Source of the DNA: Clostridia bacterium
GTDB lineage: Bacteria; Bacillota; Clostridia; Oscillospirales; Acutalibacteraceae
Reading direction: 5' to 3'
DNA length: 64,000 nt
NCBI GenBank assembly: GCA_017521365.1
Contig: JAFXCT010000021.1
Coordinates: forward strand, 43,280-107,279
Shown here: piece by piece, positions 44,053-52,296 of the stretch
Layout: the number at the start of each line of letters is the position of its first letter
How positions within the stretch are numbered: position 1 is the first letter of the stretch
Notes under the pieces: model-generated
Told to the model about the DNA's origin: nothing
The model's database searches: none
The model's input: only the letters and a program-made list of their open reading frames with translations
Made by a program: the position numbers and the translations under genes

Positions 44053-46230
44053 TTAGTCACCGAGAAGGCCGTGATATCTGCCCATCCAGTAGGGCAGGAG
44101 ATAAATGTAGGGTGTAAGTGCACGCATACCGTTTGCACCCGCTGTACCCGGCAGAGTAGTTGTGCGGTTGACCTGCTTAGTGTTTATGTTAACAAATTCT
44201 TCGGCACCCGAATCGCAGATAAAGGGATTGCCGTCGTAATGAATAACGAGCTTCGATGAATATTCAACAGGGTATTTGAGCTGTGCGGGAATACCCATTT
44301 CCTCCTGCTCGGTATCCCATACAATGTCCTTACGGTAGCTGTTGAAAATCGGCCATCTTACCGTGTCCATATTCATCTCGGCAAGTGATTTTGCGGCGTT
44401 TTCAATGTCACAGAAGTTGTTTGTGAGCGCACCGTAAACTATGTTGAAGTAGGGTGAACGCTCCGTTCTTTCGTAAGCCCAATGGTGGGTAAGACCCATT
44501 TTGAATATTTCTTTTTGTGCTTCGTTATCCGTATACATAATAAGCGGATAAATATTTACGAAGTCAAGCTGGTCGTCAATATGAGCAACGTGGCCGTCCT
44601 CACATTTATACTGCATACAGTTCATTGCGTAGTGATGCTTTTCGATCAGCATATCAAATATTTTATTGTATTTTTCGTCACCCGTTACGTGGTAGGCGGT
44701 TTTAAGGAAGGAGAGAATTTCGAGTGAGTTGGTGCCGCGCTCATAATACCATCTGTCATCGTTGTTGAGCAGGTCGGGCTCCCAGTTAGCCCAGGTAGTC
44801 GGAATTCCGTCAATGTCTGTCAGATGGAAGTTATTGTCAATAATATGGTCGGTAATGGTTTTGACAACCTGTGCTATTCTCTTCTTTTCTTTTTCGTCAG
44901 CAACAAGGTCGTAATAAAGGCCGTATGCAAAATAGTGTCCCGTCATCTCATCGCTTGAGGTTTCGCCGAGCCATTCGCAATCGGGGTTATCCTCGCAAAT
45001 ATGCCATTCCTCACGGTTGCCCGTACCGAAGTCGGGCTCGTAAGAATGTCGTGTTGCTCTTGCTGTAAAGCCTGCCTTACCCGTAACCTCGGTTAGCTTA
45101 ATCATAGCCTCAACGCCTTTTTTGGCATACTCTCTTGCCTTTTCGTCACCCGTTACGGCATAGCGGAAGCACTGGCTGCCAACGTAAACGCCCGTGAAAA
45201 GACCGTCGTTATCGGAGTTCGGAAGTCTGCCCGAAGTAATATCACCGTATTTTGAAAGGCTGCGTGTGACCTGATAGCCCTCGTTGCGGCAGAAATACTT
45301 GTCAGCCATTTCGTCGTAATGTGCCGCCTTTTCTTCAAGTGTAATATATTTATGTGAAATAAGGCTGATGCCTCTTGGCGTTACAGCGGCAATGGTGCCG
45401 TTTTCCGAAACTGCAATTTTTGTAACCGTCGGGTGCATAAGCCACGTACCGTATGAAAAATAAGAAATCTTACCCTCGATAAGCGTAATTACGCCCGTGC
45501 TTGTTGCAAAGTATTTTTTGCCGTCTGCGGTGAAGCACATATCGTTGAATGAGCCGTCGGGCACGGAATAAACGTCATTACCGTTGAACCAGTAATTTCT
45601 GCCGTCATAGATATTAAGACCCTCATCAGAGCCAACCCAGAGATGGCCGAGACCGTCAAGCGCAATGCAGTTGACCTTTTTGCTCAGCGCACCCGTAATG
45701 CTCGGAATAAGCTCTGCCCAGTGGCGGCGCTTACCCTTCATTGACATAAGACCCTCATCGGGACAGCCGATATATACGGTTTCTGCGTATTTTGAAACGT
45801 TGTTTTTTGCCGCAAGACAGGTTGTGTTTTCGGGAACGGATACTATTCTTTTGAACTCGTCACCGTCTTTCAGATAAAGCGCAGTCTGCGTAATCAGCCA
45901 CAGCGAATTATCAAGCCCGAAGGAAACGTCCGTAACGGGGGAATCGAGCTCGGCAAATTTTTTAAGCTTGCCGTTTTTAATTTCGGTAAAAGTGTTTCCG
46001 ACAGAAGCAAAAAGCGTGCCGTTTCTTGAAAACAGCTTTGACACCTTTGCGTTGATTTTCTTTGCTTTGCCGTCAACATATTCAAAAAGGCAGTCGGGCT
46101 GAGCTATGTAAAGTGTTTCTCCGTCAAAGGCAACAGAGTTGACGTTTTCCACGTCTATTCCGTTTTCCTGAGTTATAAACACTTTATCGTACTGTTTGAA
46201 TTTGCCTAAATAAAGCGTAGGTTTTTTCAT
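44053..46230 (-). CDS. Two-domain protein: N-terminal beta-propeller plus C-terminal alpha-barrel, probable carbohydrate-active
   Basis: A 725-residue protein with no signal peptide. The first ~300 residues form repeated blades of the Reg_prop type (VNSVAFDGETLYIA, VTDVSFGLDNSLWLIT, NCIALDGLGHLWVGSDEGLNIYDG, FNDMCFTADGKKYFATS). The rest is rich in paired helices with DNDGLFTGVYVGSQCFRYAVTGDEKAREYAKKG (split here only by context) and YYERGTNSLEILSFLKTAYHVTG, resembling an (alpha/alpha)6 barrel as in glucuronyl hydrolases and epimerases. Reg_prop blades normally occur in periplasmic sensors, so this fusion in a cytoplasmic protein is unusual. The activity is unknown. Confidence 0.6.
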   Translation of the reverse strand: MKKPTLYLGKFKQYDKVFITQENGIDVENVNSVAFDGETLYIAQPDCLFEYVDGKAKKINAKVSKLFSRNGTLFASVGNTFTEIKNGKLKKFAELDSPVTDVSFGLDNSLWLITQTALYLKDGDEFKRIVSVPENTTCLAAKNNVSKYAETVYIGCPDEGLMSMKGKRRHWAELIPSITGALSKKVNCIALDGLGHLWVGSDEGLNIYDGRNYWFNGNDVYSVPDGSFNDMCFTADGKKYFATSTGVITLIEGKISYFSYGTWLMHPTVTKIAVSENGTIAAVTPRGISLISHKYITLEEKAAHYDEMADKYFCRNEGYQVTRSLSKYGDITSGRLPNSDNDGLFTGVYVGSQCFRYAVTGDEKAREYAKKGVEAMIKLTEVTGKAGFTARATRHSYEPDFGTGNREEWHICEDNPDCEWLGETSSDEMTGHYFAYGLYYDLVADEKEKKRIAQVVKTITDHIIDNNFHLTDIDGIPTTWANWEPDLLNNDDRWYYERGTNSLEILSFLKTAYHVTGDEKYNKIFDMLIEKHHYAMNCMQYKCEDGHVAHIDDQLDFVNIYPLIMYTDNEAQKEIFKMGLTHHWAYERTERSPYFNIVYGALTNNFCDIENAAKSLAEMNMDTVRWPIFNSYRKDIVWDTEQEEMGIPAQLKYPVEYSSKLVIHYDGNPFICDSGAEEFVNINTKQVNRTTTLPGTAGANGMRALTPYIYLLPYWMGRYHGLLGD

Positions 46231-46260
46231 AAGCTTTCTCCTAAAAAATATTTCCGCATA

Positions 46261-46289
46261 ATTTTACCATAAGTAAAAATAAAAGACAA
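46261..46289 (-). promoter_or_regulatory. Minus-strand promoter for the propeller/MFS operon
   Basis: On the minus strand, TTGTCT (46284-46289), a 17-base spacer ending TGG, and TAAAAT (46261-46266): an extended -10 promoter divergent from the one at 46295. Confidence 0.65.
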
Positions 46290-46294
46290 TATTG

Positions 46295-46322
46295 TTGATA
46301 TAATTATTTTTAATGATATAAT
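46295..46322 (+). promoter_or_regulatory. Promoter of the iron-sulfur flavoprotein gene
   Basis: TTGATA (46295-46300), a 16-base spacer and a perfect TATAAT (46317-46322), with CGGAGG before the ATG. Confidence 0.65.
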
Positions 46323-46329
46323 ATCATTA
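46311..46329. promoter_or_regulatory. 19-bp palindromic candidate operator over the -10 box
   Basis: TAATGATAT-A-ATATCATTA, a perfect 9+1+9 inverted repeat covering the TATAAT of the plus-strand promoter. The position is right for repression, but the binding protein is not identified. Confidence 0.5.
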
Positions 46330-46352
46330 TCGATTTAATACGGAGGACAGTT

Positions 46353-47702
46353 ATGAATATTCTTGTAGTTAACGGCAGTCCCAAAGGAAAATACAGCATT
46401 ACCTTGCAGACAATCAATTATTTAAAGCTGCTTTATCCCGATTACAGCTTTGAGGTGCTTGATGCCGGTCAGCGCATAAAGGCACTCGAAAGAGATTTTT
46501 CTCCTGCAATTCAGGCGCTTGAAAAAGCCGAACTGATTATTTTTTCATATCCCGTTTATACCTTTATTGCGCCTTACCAGCTTCACAGGTTTATTGAGCT
46601 TGTCAAGCAACACAATGTTTCTGTTGAGGGCAAGTTTGCCACGCAGCTCAGTACATCCAAGCATTTTTACGATGTAACCGCACACAGATATATCCAGGAT
46701 AACTGCGGAGATTTAGGCTTAAAGTACATAAAGGGTCTTTCTGCCGATATGGATGACCTCACGACAGATAAGGGGCAGAAGGAAGCAAAGGATTTCTTTG
46801 AGTACGTATTATTTTGCGTAAAGAACAATATTTATGAAAGAAACACATTTGAATATTCTCAGGCAAAACACTTTACCGTTACTCCTGTTATAAGCGACAA
46901 TGCAGAAAAAACAGGCGATGTTGTTATTCTTACAAACTGCGAAGAAAACGACTCGCAGCTCAAAAGTATGATTGACCGTTTTTCTGCTGGATGCAGATAT
47001 AAAACCCGTGTCATTAACATAAGAGAATATCCGTTCAAGGGCGGATGTCTCGGCTGCTTTAATTGTGCCGTTTCCGGCAAATGCGTTTATAAAGACGGAT
47101 TTGATGAATTCCTCCGTAATACTATTCAGACGGCACAGGCTATAGTAATTGCTTTTACAATTAAAGACCACTCTATGGGTGCATCATTTAAGCTTTACGA
47201 TGACAGACAGTTCTGCAACGGCCACAGAACGGTTACTATGGGTATGCCTATGGGCTATCTTATTAGCGGTGATTACAGTAAGGAATTTAACCTGCAGATG
47301 ATAGTTGAAGGCAGGGCACAGGTCGGCGGAAATTTCCTTGCAGGTGTTGCAACGGATGAATTTGACCCCGACGGTGAAATTGATGCACTTGCCGCTTCGC
47401 TTGAATACGCTCTTGAATCGGGCTACGTTCCTCCGCAGAATTTCTACGGCATCGGCGGTATGAAGATATTCCGTGACCTTATCTGGACTATGCAGGGTAT
47501 GATGAAGGCTGACCACAAGTTCTATAAAAAGCACGGTCAGTATGATTTTCCGCAGAAGCAGTGGCCGAGAATGCTTGCAATGTATCTTGTCGGAGGTCTG
47601 CTGTCTTCCGAGAAAATCAAATCCAAAATGGGTAATAAGATGAATGAGGGTATGCTTATGCCCTATAAAAAAGTATTTGACAAGTTAGAGAAAAACAAAT
47701 AA
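46353..47702 (+). CDS. Tandem flavodoxin-fold iron-sulfur flavoprotein
   Basis: A 449-residue protein made of two NADPH-dependent FMN-reductase/flavodoxin-like domains. The first (1-180) begins MNILVVNGSPKGKYSITLQT with the phosphate-binding loop and has FSYPVYTF. The second (about 190-400) begins VVILTNCEENDSQLK and carries the compact cysteine motif C232-x2-C235-x2-C238-x5-C244, the 4Fe-4S signature of archaeal/clostridial iron-sulfur flavoproteins. It would be an electron-transfer or reductase protein acting in the cytoplasm. Most ISF proteins have one domain (about 190-250 residues), so the fused pair is notable. It is a single gene with its own promoter and palindrome. Confidence 0.78.
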   Translation: MNILVVNGSPKGKYSITLQTINYLKLLYPDYSFEVLDAGQRIKALERDFSPAIQALEKAELIIFSYPVYTFIAPYQLHRFIELVKQHNVSVEGKFATQLSTSKHFYDVTAHRYIQDNCGDLGLKYIKGLSADMDDLTTDKGQKEAKDFFEYVLFCVKNNIYERNTFEYSQAKHFTVTPVISDNAEKTGDVVILTNCEENDSQLKSMIDRFSAGCRYKTRVINIREYPFKGGCLGCFNCAVSGKCVYKDGFDEFLRNTIQTAQAIVIAFTIKDHSMGASFKLYDDRQFCNGHRTVTMGMPMGYLISGDYSKEFNLQMIVEGRAQVGGNFLAGVATDEFDPDGEIDALAASLEYALESGYVPPQNFYGIGGMKIFRDLIWTMQGMMKADHKFYKKHGQYDFPQKQWPRMLAMYLVGGLLSSEKIKSKMGNKMNEGMLMPYKKVFDKLEKNK

Positions 47703-47707
47703 AAACA

Positions 47708-47741
47708 ATGGCTGTCGGGTTTCGGATAACCTGACAGCCAT
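47708..47741. terminator. Terminator between convergent flavoprotein and ribokinase genes
   Basis: ATGGCTGTC...GACAGCCAT stem with a GGTT/AACC extension. A T-rich tract follows on the minus strand, so it mainly ends the ribokinase transcript; it is weaker for the plus strand. Confidence 0.7.
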
Positions 47742-47747
47742 ATCTGT

Positions 47748-48656
47748 TTAAAAGTTAATTAATTCCTCATAGGTGGGCATTGAAGCATCGGCACCAAGTC
47801 TGCTGACGGCTATGCTGCCGGACTTGTTGCCCATATCACAGGCCTTATAAATATCACCGCTTACAGCGTATTCGAGAGCCATAGCCGCCGTAAAGCAGTC
47901 ACCTGCGGCAGTAGTATCAACAACATCACTCGGATAAGTCGGCATAATTTTCAGCTTTGTGCCGTCCCACACCGAGCAGCCTCTGCTTCCGAGCTTAAGC
48001 ACAACGTATTTTGCCTTGCTTCTTTCCTCAAGTATTTTTGATGCGGAAAGTATGCTTTCTTGCGTATCGGGAGATATGCCAGTAAGTGCCTTTGTTTCGC
48101 TTTCGTTAGGTGTGATTATTGTGACACCCTGCATTTTTTCAAGTGAGAAATTTTTTGCGGGTCCGCAGTCAACTACGGTAATGATTTTTTCTTCAACAGC
48201 CTTGTTAACGGTAGCTATAACGGCTTCTTCGTTGGTTTCAAACTGTACGAGCAGTAAATCCAGCGTTCCGTCTACCGCGTCCGAAGCGGCTTTTGGGTCA
48301 ATCTGTGCGTTAGCACCCTCGTAAACGACAATTCTGTTTTTGCCCTCGCTGTCAAGCATAATTACAGCTAAACCCGTAACGTCGCCGTCTGCGGCAACTG
48401 CAGTGGTGTCAATGCCGAGACTGTTCAGATTATTTATCAACGAGTGACCGTTGGTATCGTCGGCAACCTTACCTATCATTTTAACCGCGGCACCAAGCTT
48501 TTTGAGTGCCGTTGCCTGGTTTGCACCCTTGCCTCCGTTAGCGTAGGAATAAGTGTTACCCACAATATTCTCACCGCATTCGGGCATTTTTTCCATTGAC
48601 ATTATAAAGTCCATATTTATACTGCCCATTACGGCAGCACGGATATTTTTATACAT
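47748..48656 (-). CDS. rbsK: Ribokinase / PfkB-family sugar kinase
   Basis: A 302-residue PfkB-fold kinase. The N-terminal SYANGGKGANQATALKKLG and the C-terminal DTTAAGDCFTAAMA match ribokinase (whose signature has DTTAAGD, against DTTGAGD in fructokinases), and the INMDFI start strand is also ribokinase-like. It phosphorylates D-ribose or a similar sugar at O5/O6. It is co-transcribed behind a ribulose-phosphate epimerase-like gene 20 bases upstream. No ribose ABC transporter is nearby, so the sugar may come from cleavage of another imported compound. Confidence 0.87.
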   Translation of the reverse strand: MYKNIRAAVMGSINMDFIMSMEKMPECGENIVGNTYSYANGGKGANQATALKKLGAAVKMIGKVADDTNGHSLINNLNSLGIDTTAVAADGDVTGLAVIMLDSEGKNRIVVYEGANAQIDPKAASDAVDGTLDLLLVQFETNEEAVIATVNKAVEEKIITVVDCGPAKNFSLEKMQGVTIITPNESETKALTGISPDTQESILSASKILEERSKAKYVVLKLGSRGCSVWDGTKLKIMPTYPSDVVDTTAAGDCFTAAMALEYAVSGDIYKACDMGNKSGSIAVSRLGADASMPTYEELINF

Positions 48657-48676
48657 AAATCTACCTCTGAAAAAAT

Positions 48677-49339
48677 TTAAAGAAGCTTTCTCAAATCCTC
48701 TGCGGCCTGCTTAATGCTCTTATCCTTGAGAAAGAGTCCGCTTGTGCCGAGAACAAAGATTTCTGCACCGCTTTTACTCAGCTTTTCTGCATTTGCGGGG
48801 TTTATGTTTCCGTCAACCTCAATCGGTACGTCAGCGTAGCCCCATTCATCAAGAAGTCCTCTTGTATACCTTGTCTTTTCTTCGGCACAGCCGATGATTT
48901 TCTGCCCTGCAAAGCCGGGGTTAACGGTCATTACAAGCACCATATCGGTGTTATCCATAAGATATTCAATGTTTTCGGGTCTCGTGTGGGGATTAATTGC
49001 AATACCGGACTTGATACCTCTGTCTTTAATTTGTGCAAGCGCACGGTGAATATGTATATCCGCTTCGTAATGGATGCAGAGTATGTCGTTTTCATCAAGC
49101 TTCATTCGGTCAATAAATCTTGCAGGGTCGTTGACCATCATATGAACGTCAAGCGGTATGTCGGTAATCTCTTTAATTGCGTTTACAAAATCAAAACCGA
49201 AGGTCATATTCGGTACAAAGTTGCCGTCCATTATATCAACGTGCAGGTAATCAATTTTTGCTTCTTCAAGCTCTCTTACAGATTTGCTGAAATTCATAAG
49301 GTCTGCACACATAACCGATGCAGAAAGCAGTTTTTTCAT
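48677..49339 (-). CDS. Ribulose-phosphate 3-epimerase family protein (Rpe or allulose-6-phosphate epimerase)
   Basis: A 220-residue TIM barrel. LSASVMCADLMNF, YLHVDIMDGNFVPNMTFG, PLDVHMMVNDP and MTVNPGFAGQKI are the family motifs; the second catalytic Asp lies in IEVDGNIN. The true start is the ATG at 49339 with a strong GGAG site, not the upstream extension to 49381. Housekeeping Rpe in Firmicutes usually lies beside rsgA and prkC; this copy is instead beside a ribokinase in a catabolic region, so it may act on another ketose phosphate, as AlsE does on allulose-6-phosphate. Sequence alone does not decide. Confidence 0.85.
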   Translation of the reverse strand: MKKLLSASVMCADLMNFSKSVRELEEAKIDYLHVDIMDGNFVPNMTFGFDFVNAIKEITDIPLDVHMMVNDPARFIDRMKLDENDILCIHYEADIHIHRALAQIKDRGIKSGIAINPHTRPENIEYLMDNTDMVLVMTVNPGFAGQKIIGCAEEKTRYTRGLLDEWGYADVPIEVDGNINPANAEKLSKSGAEIFVLGTSGLFLKDKSIKQAAEDLRKLL

Positions 49340-49369
49340 TGAGAGTGTCTCCTTTGAATTGATAACTAC

Positions 49370-49398
49370 AGAATACCACAAAAAAATATTTTTAACAA
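49370..49398 (-). promoter_or_regulatory. Minus-strand promoter for the epimerase-ribokinase operon
   Basis: On the minus strand, TTGTTA (49393-49398), a 17-base spacer ending TGG, and TATTCT (49370-49375), an extended -10 type promoter. Confidence 0.6.
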
Positions 49399-49430
49399 GT
49401 GCTATTATATTATAGACAAATACTGTTATT

Positions 49431-49450
49431 TGCTATAAAATAGATATAAT
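49431..49450 (+). promoter_or_regulatory. Probable plus-strand promoter region for the FAD oxidoreductase operon
   Basis: Two candidate -10 boxes: TGCTATAAA (extended type, 49431-49439) and TATAAT (49445-49450). Neither has a convincing -35. Confidence 0.4.
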
Positions 49451-49482
49451 GAATTTATCATCTTTTACGATACGGAGGTTAA

Positions 49483-51039
49483 ATGATGAAAAAATACGAT
49501 GTAATTATCATCGGTGCCGGTAACGGCGGCCTTGCGGCGGCAGCTACCTGTGCCAGAGCTGGTCTTTCAACATTACTGCTTGAAAGGCACAACATCCCCG
49601 GCGGTTCTGCTTCGTCTTTTGTCAGAGGCAGATTTGAGTTTGAGCCTTCATTGCACGAGCTTGCGGGTATAGGCACCCCCGATGAGCCCGGTTCAATTGA
49701 AGAAATGTTCAACAGATTGGGTGCTGACTGTGACTGGCACAAGCACGATTCAACGTTCCGCCTTGTTGTTCCTGCAAAGGAAGGGGATAAGGATGCTTTT
49801 GTGAACGAAAACGGCGTTCTTGTCACGGTTGATGCACGTATGCCCGTTGGCTTTGAGAACTTTGCACGTAAGCTTGACGAGCTTGTTCCCGGCTCTTACG
49901 AAAGCTGTATGGCGGCGTTTGACCTTTCGGAAAGAATGTTCAACGCTTTTAAAGCGCTTGACAACCCCAAAATGCTTCCCGGTATTCTCAAGGATATGCC
50001 CGATATTATGCGTATGGTTTCGCATACCCTTAACGAGGGTCTTGATGCACTCGGTATGCCTAAAAAGGCACAGGATATATTCTCTACCTATTGGTGCTAT
50101 ATGGGTGTTCCCGGCTCTAAATTTGATTTTCTCTATTATATGGCAGTTCTTCACAGCTATGTCAGAAGCGGTACGGGTATTCCTCACCTTCGCAGTCACG
50201 AAATGAGCCTTGCTATCGATAAGGTTATCCGTGACAATGACGGTGAAATCTGGTATAACTCCGAAGTAACAAAGGTGATTTGTGAAAACGGTAAGCCCGT
50301 AGGCGTTGTAATCAACGGTGAAAAGGAGGTTTACGGTAAGTACTTTATCTGTAATTCCTATCCCATTGCCGTATTCAGCGACCTTTTCGATAAGAAGGAT
50401 GTTCCCGAAAAGCAGCTCAAAATGCTTAATGCACGTAAAACTGCCTGTACTCTTACTACCGTTTATCTCGGTATGAATAAGACAAAAGAAGAGCTCGGTA
50501 TCACCGATTATTCCGTATTTATCGCTCCTGATTCGGATTCCGACAAGCAGTGTGCACTCTGTAACGATTATGGCAGCGGCTACTGTATTATCAACTGTCT
50601 TAACGAGATTATTCCCGACTGTACTCCCGAAGGCACCTGCCAGCTTTTCCTTACCTCAATGACCTTCGGCGACGTTATGCGTGACGTTAAACCGCAGGAC
50701 TATAAGAAATTCAAGACTAAGGTTGCCAAGGATATGATTGAAACCTGCGAAAAGGCTCTCAATATTTCCATCACGCCTTATATTGAGGAAATTGAAATTG
50801 CGCTGCCTCCCACGTTTGCAAGATACCTCAACACACCGTGGGGTACGCCTTACGGCTATCAGCTCGAAAAGTGGGACAGTATGATTCCCCGTACAGTCCA
50901 GTATATGGCAGACCAACCGTTTGACAATTTCTTCTTCTGCGGAGCAAGCCAGGAAAGAGGCGACGGCTACGGCTGCGCTTACTATACAGGCGAAAAAGCA
51001 GGCGGAATTGTTGTAAAAGCACTTAAGGAGGGCAAATAA
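49483..51039 (+). CDS. FAD-dependent oxidoreductase of the phytoene-desaturase/CrtISO/RetSat type
   Basis: A 518-residue flavoprotein. The N-terminal dinucleotide fold VIIIGAGNGGLAAAATCARAG ends in the acidic ribose ligand of LLLERHNIPGG, and the C-terminal FAD signature lies in DNFFFCGASQERGDGYGCAYYTGEKAGG. Relatives include phytoene desaturases, carotenoid isomerase and retinol saturase, which saturate, desaturate or isomerise C=C bonds. A carotenoid pathway is not seen here. The second ATG (49486) is better spaced from GGAGG, so the protein may be one residue shorter. It is followed after one base by its probable electron donor. The substrate is unknown. Confidence 0.82.
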   Translation: MMKKYDVIIIGAGNGGLAAAATCARAGLSTLLLERHNIPGGSASSFVRGRFEFEPSLHELAGIGTPDEPGSIEEMFNRLGADCDWHKHDSTFRLVVPAKEGDKDAFVNENGVLVTVDARMPVGFENFARKLDELVPGSYESCMAAFDLSERMFNAFKALDNPKMLPGILKDMPDIMRMVSHTLNEGLDALGMPKKAQDIFSTYWCYMGVPGSKFDFLYYMAVLHSYVRSGTGIPHLRSHEMSLAIDKVIRDNDGEIWYNSEVTKVICENGKPVGVVINGEKEVYGKYFICNSYPIAVFSDLFDKKDVPEKQLKMLNARKTACTLTTVYLGMNKTKEELGITDYSVFIAPDSDSDKQCALCNDYGSGYCIINCLNEIIPDCTPEGTCQLFLTSMTFGDVMRDVKPQDYKKFKTKVAKDMIETCEKALNISITPYIEEIEIALPPTFARYLNTPWGTPYGYQLEKWDSMIPRTVQYMADQPFDNFFFCGASQERGDGYGCAYYTGEKAGGIVVKALKEGK

Positions 51040-51040
51040 T

Positions 51041-52240
51041 ATGGCAGACCTTAAATCACTTTCAGCTAAAAAGTTTTTATCTATGCTCCCCGACAGACAG
51101 GCGAAATTTAAAGCCGCCGCACCCGTACTCCCCAAGGTTGCAGACAATGCAACGGCACTTGCCAAGGCACTGCACCCCAAGCGTCAGTATCTCAAGGTTG
51201 CCGAGGTTGTTGACAGGGGAGAGGACTGCAAAAGCTTTACGCTTGTACCCGATACCGATAAAGGAACACAGTCACTTGCTTTCTTCGGCGCAGGCAAATA
51301 TCTAACCGTTTTTGAAACAATTGAGGGTATGCCCGTAACAAGAGCATATTCTATTTCTTCCTCGCCCAAGGATTCACTTGAAGGTAAGTACGTCCTCACA
51401 ATCAAGCTTGTTGACGGCGGCCTTATGTCAAAATATATTTTTGATACGTGGACTGTGGGCACTCAGGTTACTGTTTCCGCACCCTCCGGTAATTTTGAGT
51501 ACCAACCGCTTCGTGATGCCGCAAAGGTTGTCTGCGTTGCAGGCGGCAGCGGTATAACTCCCTTTGTTTCAATGGCAAACGCCATTGCCGACGGCGATGA
51601 AGACTTTGAAATGACCCTTATCTACGGCAGTAAAACCTATGATTCAATTCTTTTCCGTGAGGAGCTTGAGGCTCTTGCAGGCAAGTGCGATAAAATCAAG
51701 GTCGTTCACGTTTTAAGCGATGAAGACAAGGCTGTTGAAGGAACCGAAAAGGGCTTTATTACCGCCGATTTGATTAAGAAATATGCTCCCGAAAACGAGC
51801 CTTATTCCGTATTTGTCTGCGGCTCACAGCAGATGTACGCCTTTGTTGATAAGGAAATCGAAAAGCTCGGTTTAGAGAAGAAATACATCCGCCACGAGAT
51901 GTTCGGTGAGTTCCATAACCCTGAAACACAAGCAGATTATCCTGCAGGAATTCCCGAAAAGGTTAAAATCACGGTTACAATACAGGATAAAACTTATATC
52001 ATTTTCGGTAAATCCTCCGATTCGGTTATGCAGACTATCGAGAAGAACGGCCTTGCCGTGCCTGCACGCTGCCGAAGCGGTGAGTGCGGCTTCTGCCACT
52101 CACATCTTATCAGCGGTAAGGTTTATGTGCCCAAGCACCTTGAGTACCGCAGACTTGCCGACTATAAGTTTGACTGTATCCATCCCTGCTGCTCGTTCCC
52201 GTTGACAGATATTGAAATCAACGTACCTGCGGCAAAATAA
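51041..52240 (+). CDS. NAD(P)H:ferredoxin-type reductase with C-terminal 2Fe-2S domain
   Basis: A 399-residue electron-transfer enzyme. The first ~45 residues are a helical extension. The FAD-binding barrel has RAYSISSSP, the NAD(P) domain GGSGITPFVSM and FVCGSQQMYAF, and the plant-type 2Fe-2S domain CRSGECGFCHSHLISGKV with further Cys residues near the C terminus (CIHPCC). Domain order FNR-then-ferredoxin matches phenol hydroxylase reductase/benzoate dioxygenase reductase relatives. It starts one base after the FAD oxidoreductase stop, so the two proteins likely form a reductase-terminal oxidoreductase pair. Confidence 0.87.
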   Translation: MADLKSLSAKKFLSMLPDRQAKFKAAAPVLPKVADNATALAKALHPKRQYLKVAEVVDRGEDCKSFTLVPDTDKGTQSLAFFGAGKYLTVFETIEGMPVTRAYSISSSPKDSLEGKYVLTIKLVDGGLMSKYIFDTWTVGTQVTVSAPSGNFEYQPLRDAAKVVCVAGGSGITPFVSMANAIADGDEDFEMTLIYGSKTYDSILFREELEALAGKCDKIKVVHVLSDEDKAVEGTEKGFITADLIKKYAPENEPYSVFVCGSQQMYAFVDKEIEKLGLEKKYIRHEMFGEFHNPETQADYPAGIPEKVKITVTIQDKTYIIFGKSSDSVMQTIEKNGLAVPARCRSGECGFCHSHLISGKVYVPKHLEYRRLADYKFDCIHPCCSFPLTDIEINVPAAK

Positions 52241-52258
52241 TCTATATTAAATAAAATG

Positions 52259-52289
52259 ACCGCTTGTGTTTGATTTTAACACAAGCGGT
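52259..52289. terminator. Bidirectional terminator between convergent reductase and GPH genes
   Basis: ACCGCTTGTGTT pairs with AACACAAGCGGT, flanked by T/A tracts on both sides. Confidence 0.85.
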
Positions 52290-52296
52290 TTTAAAA

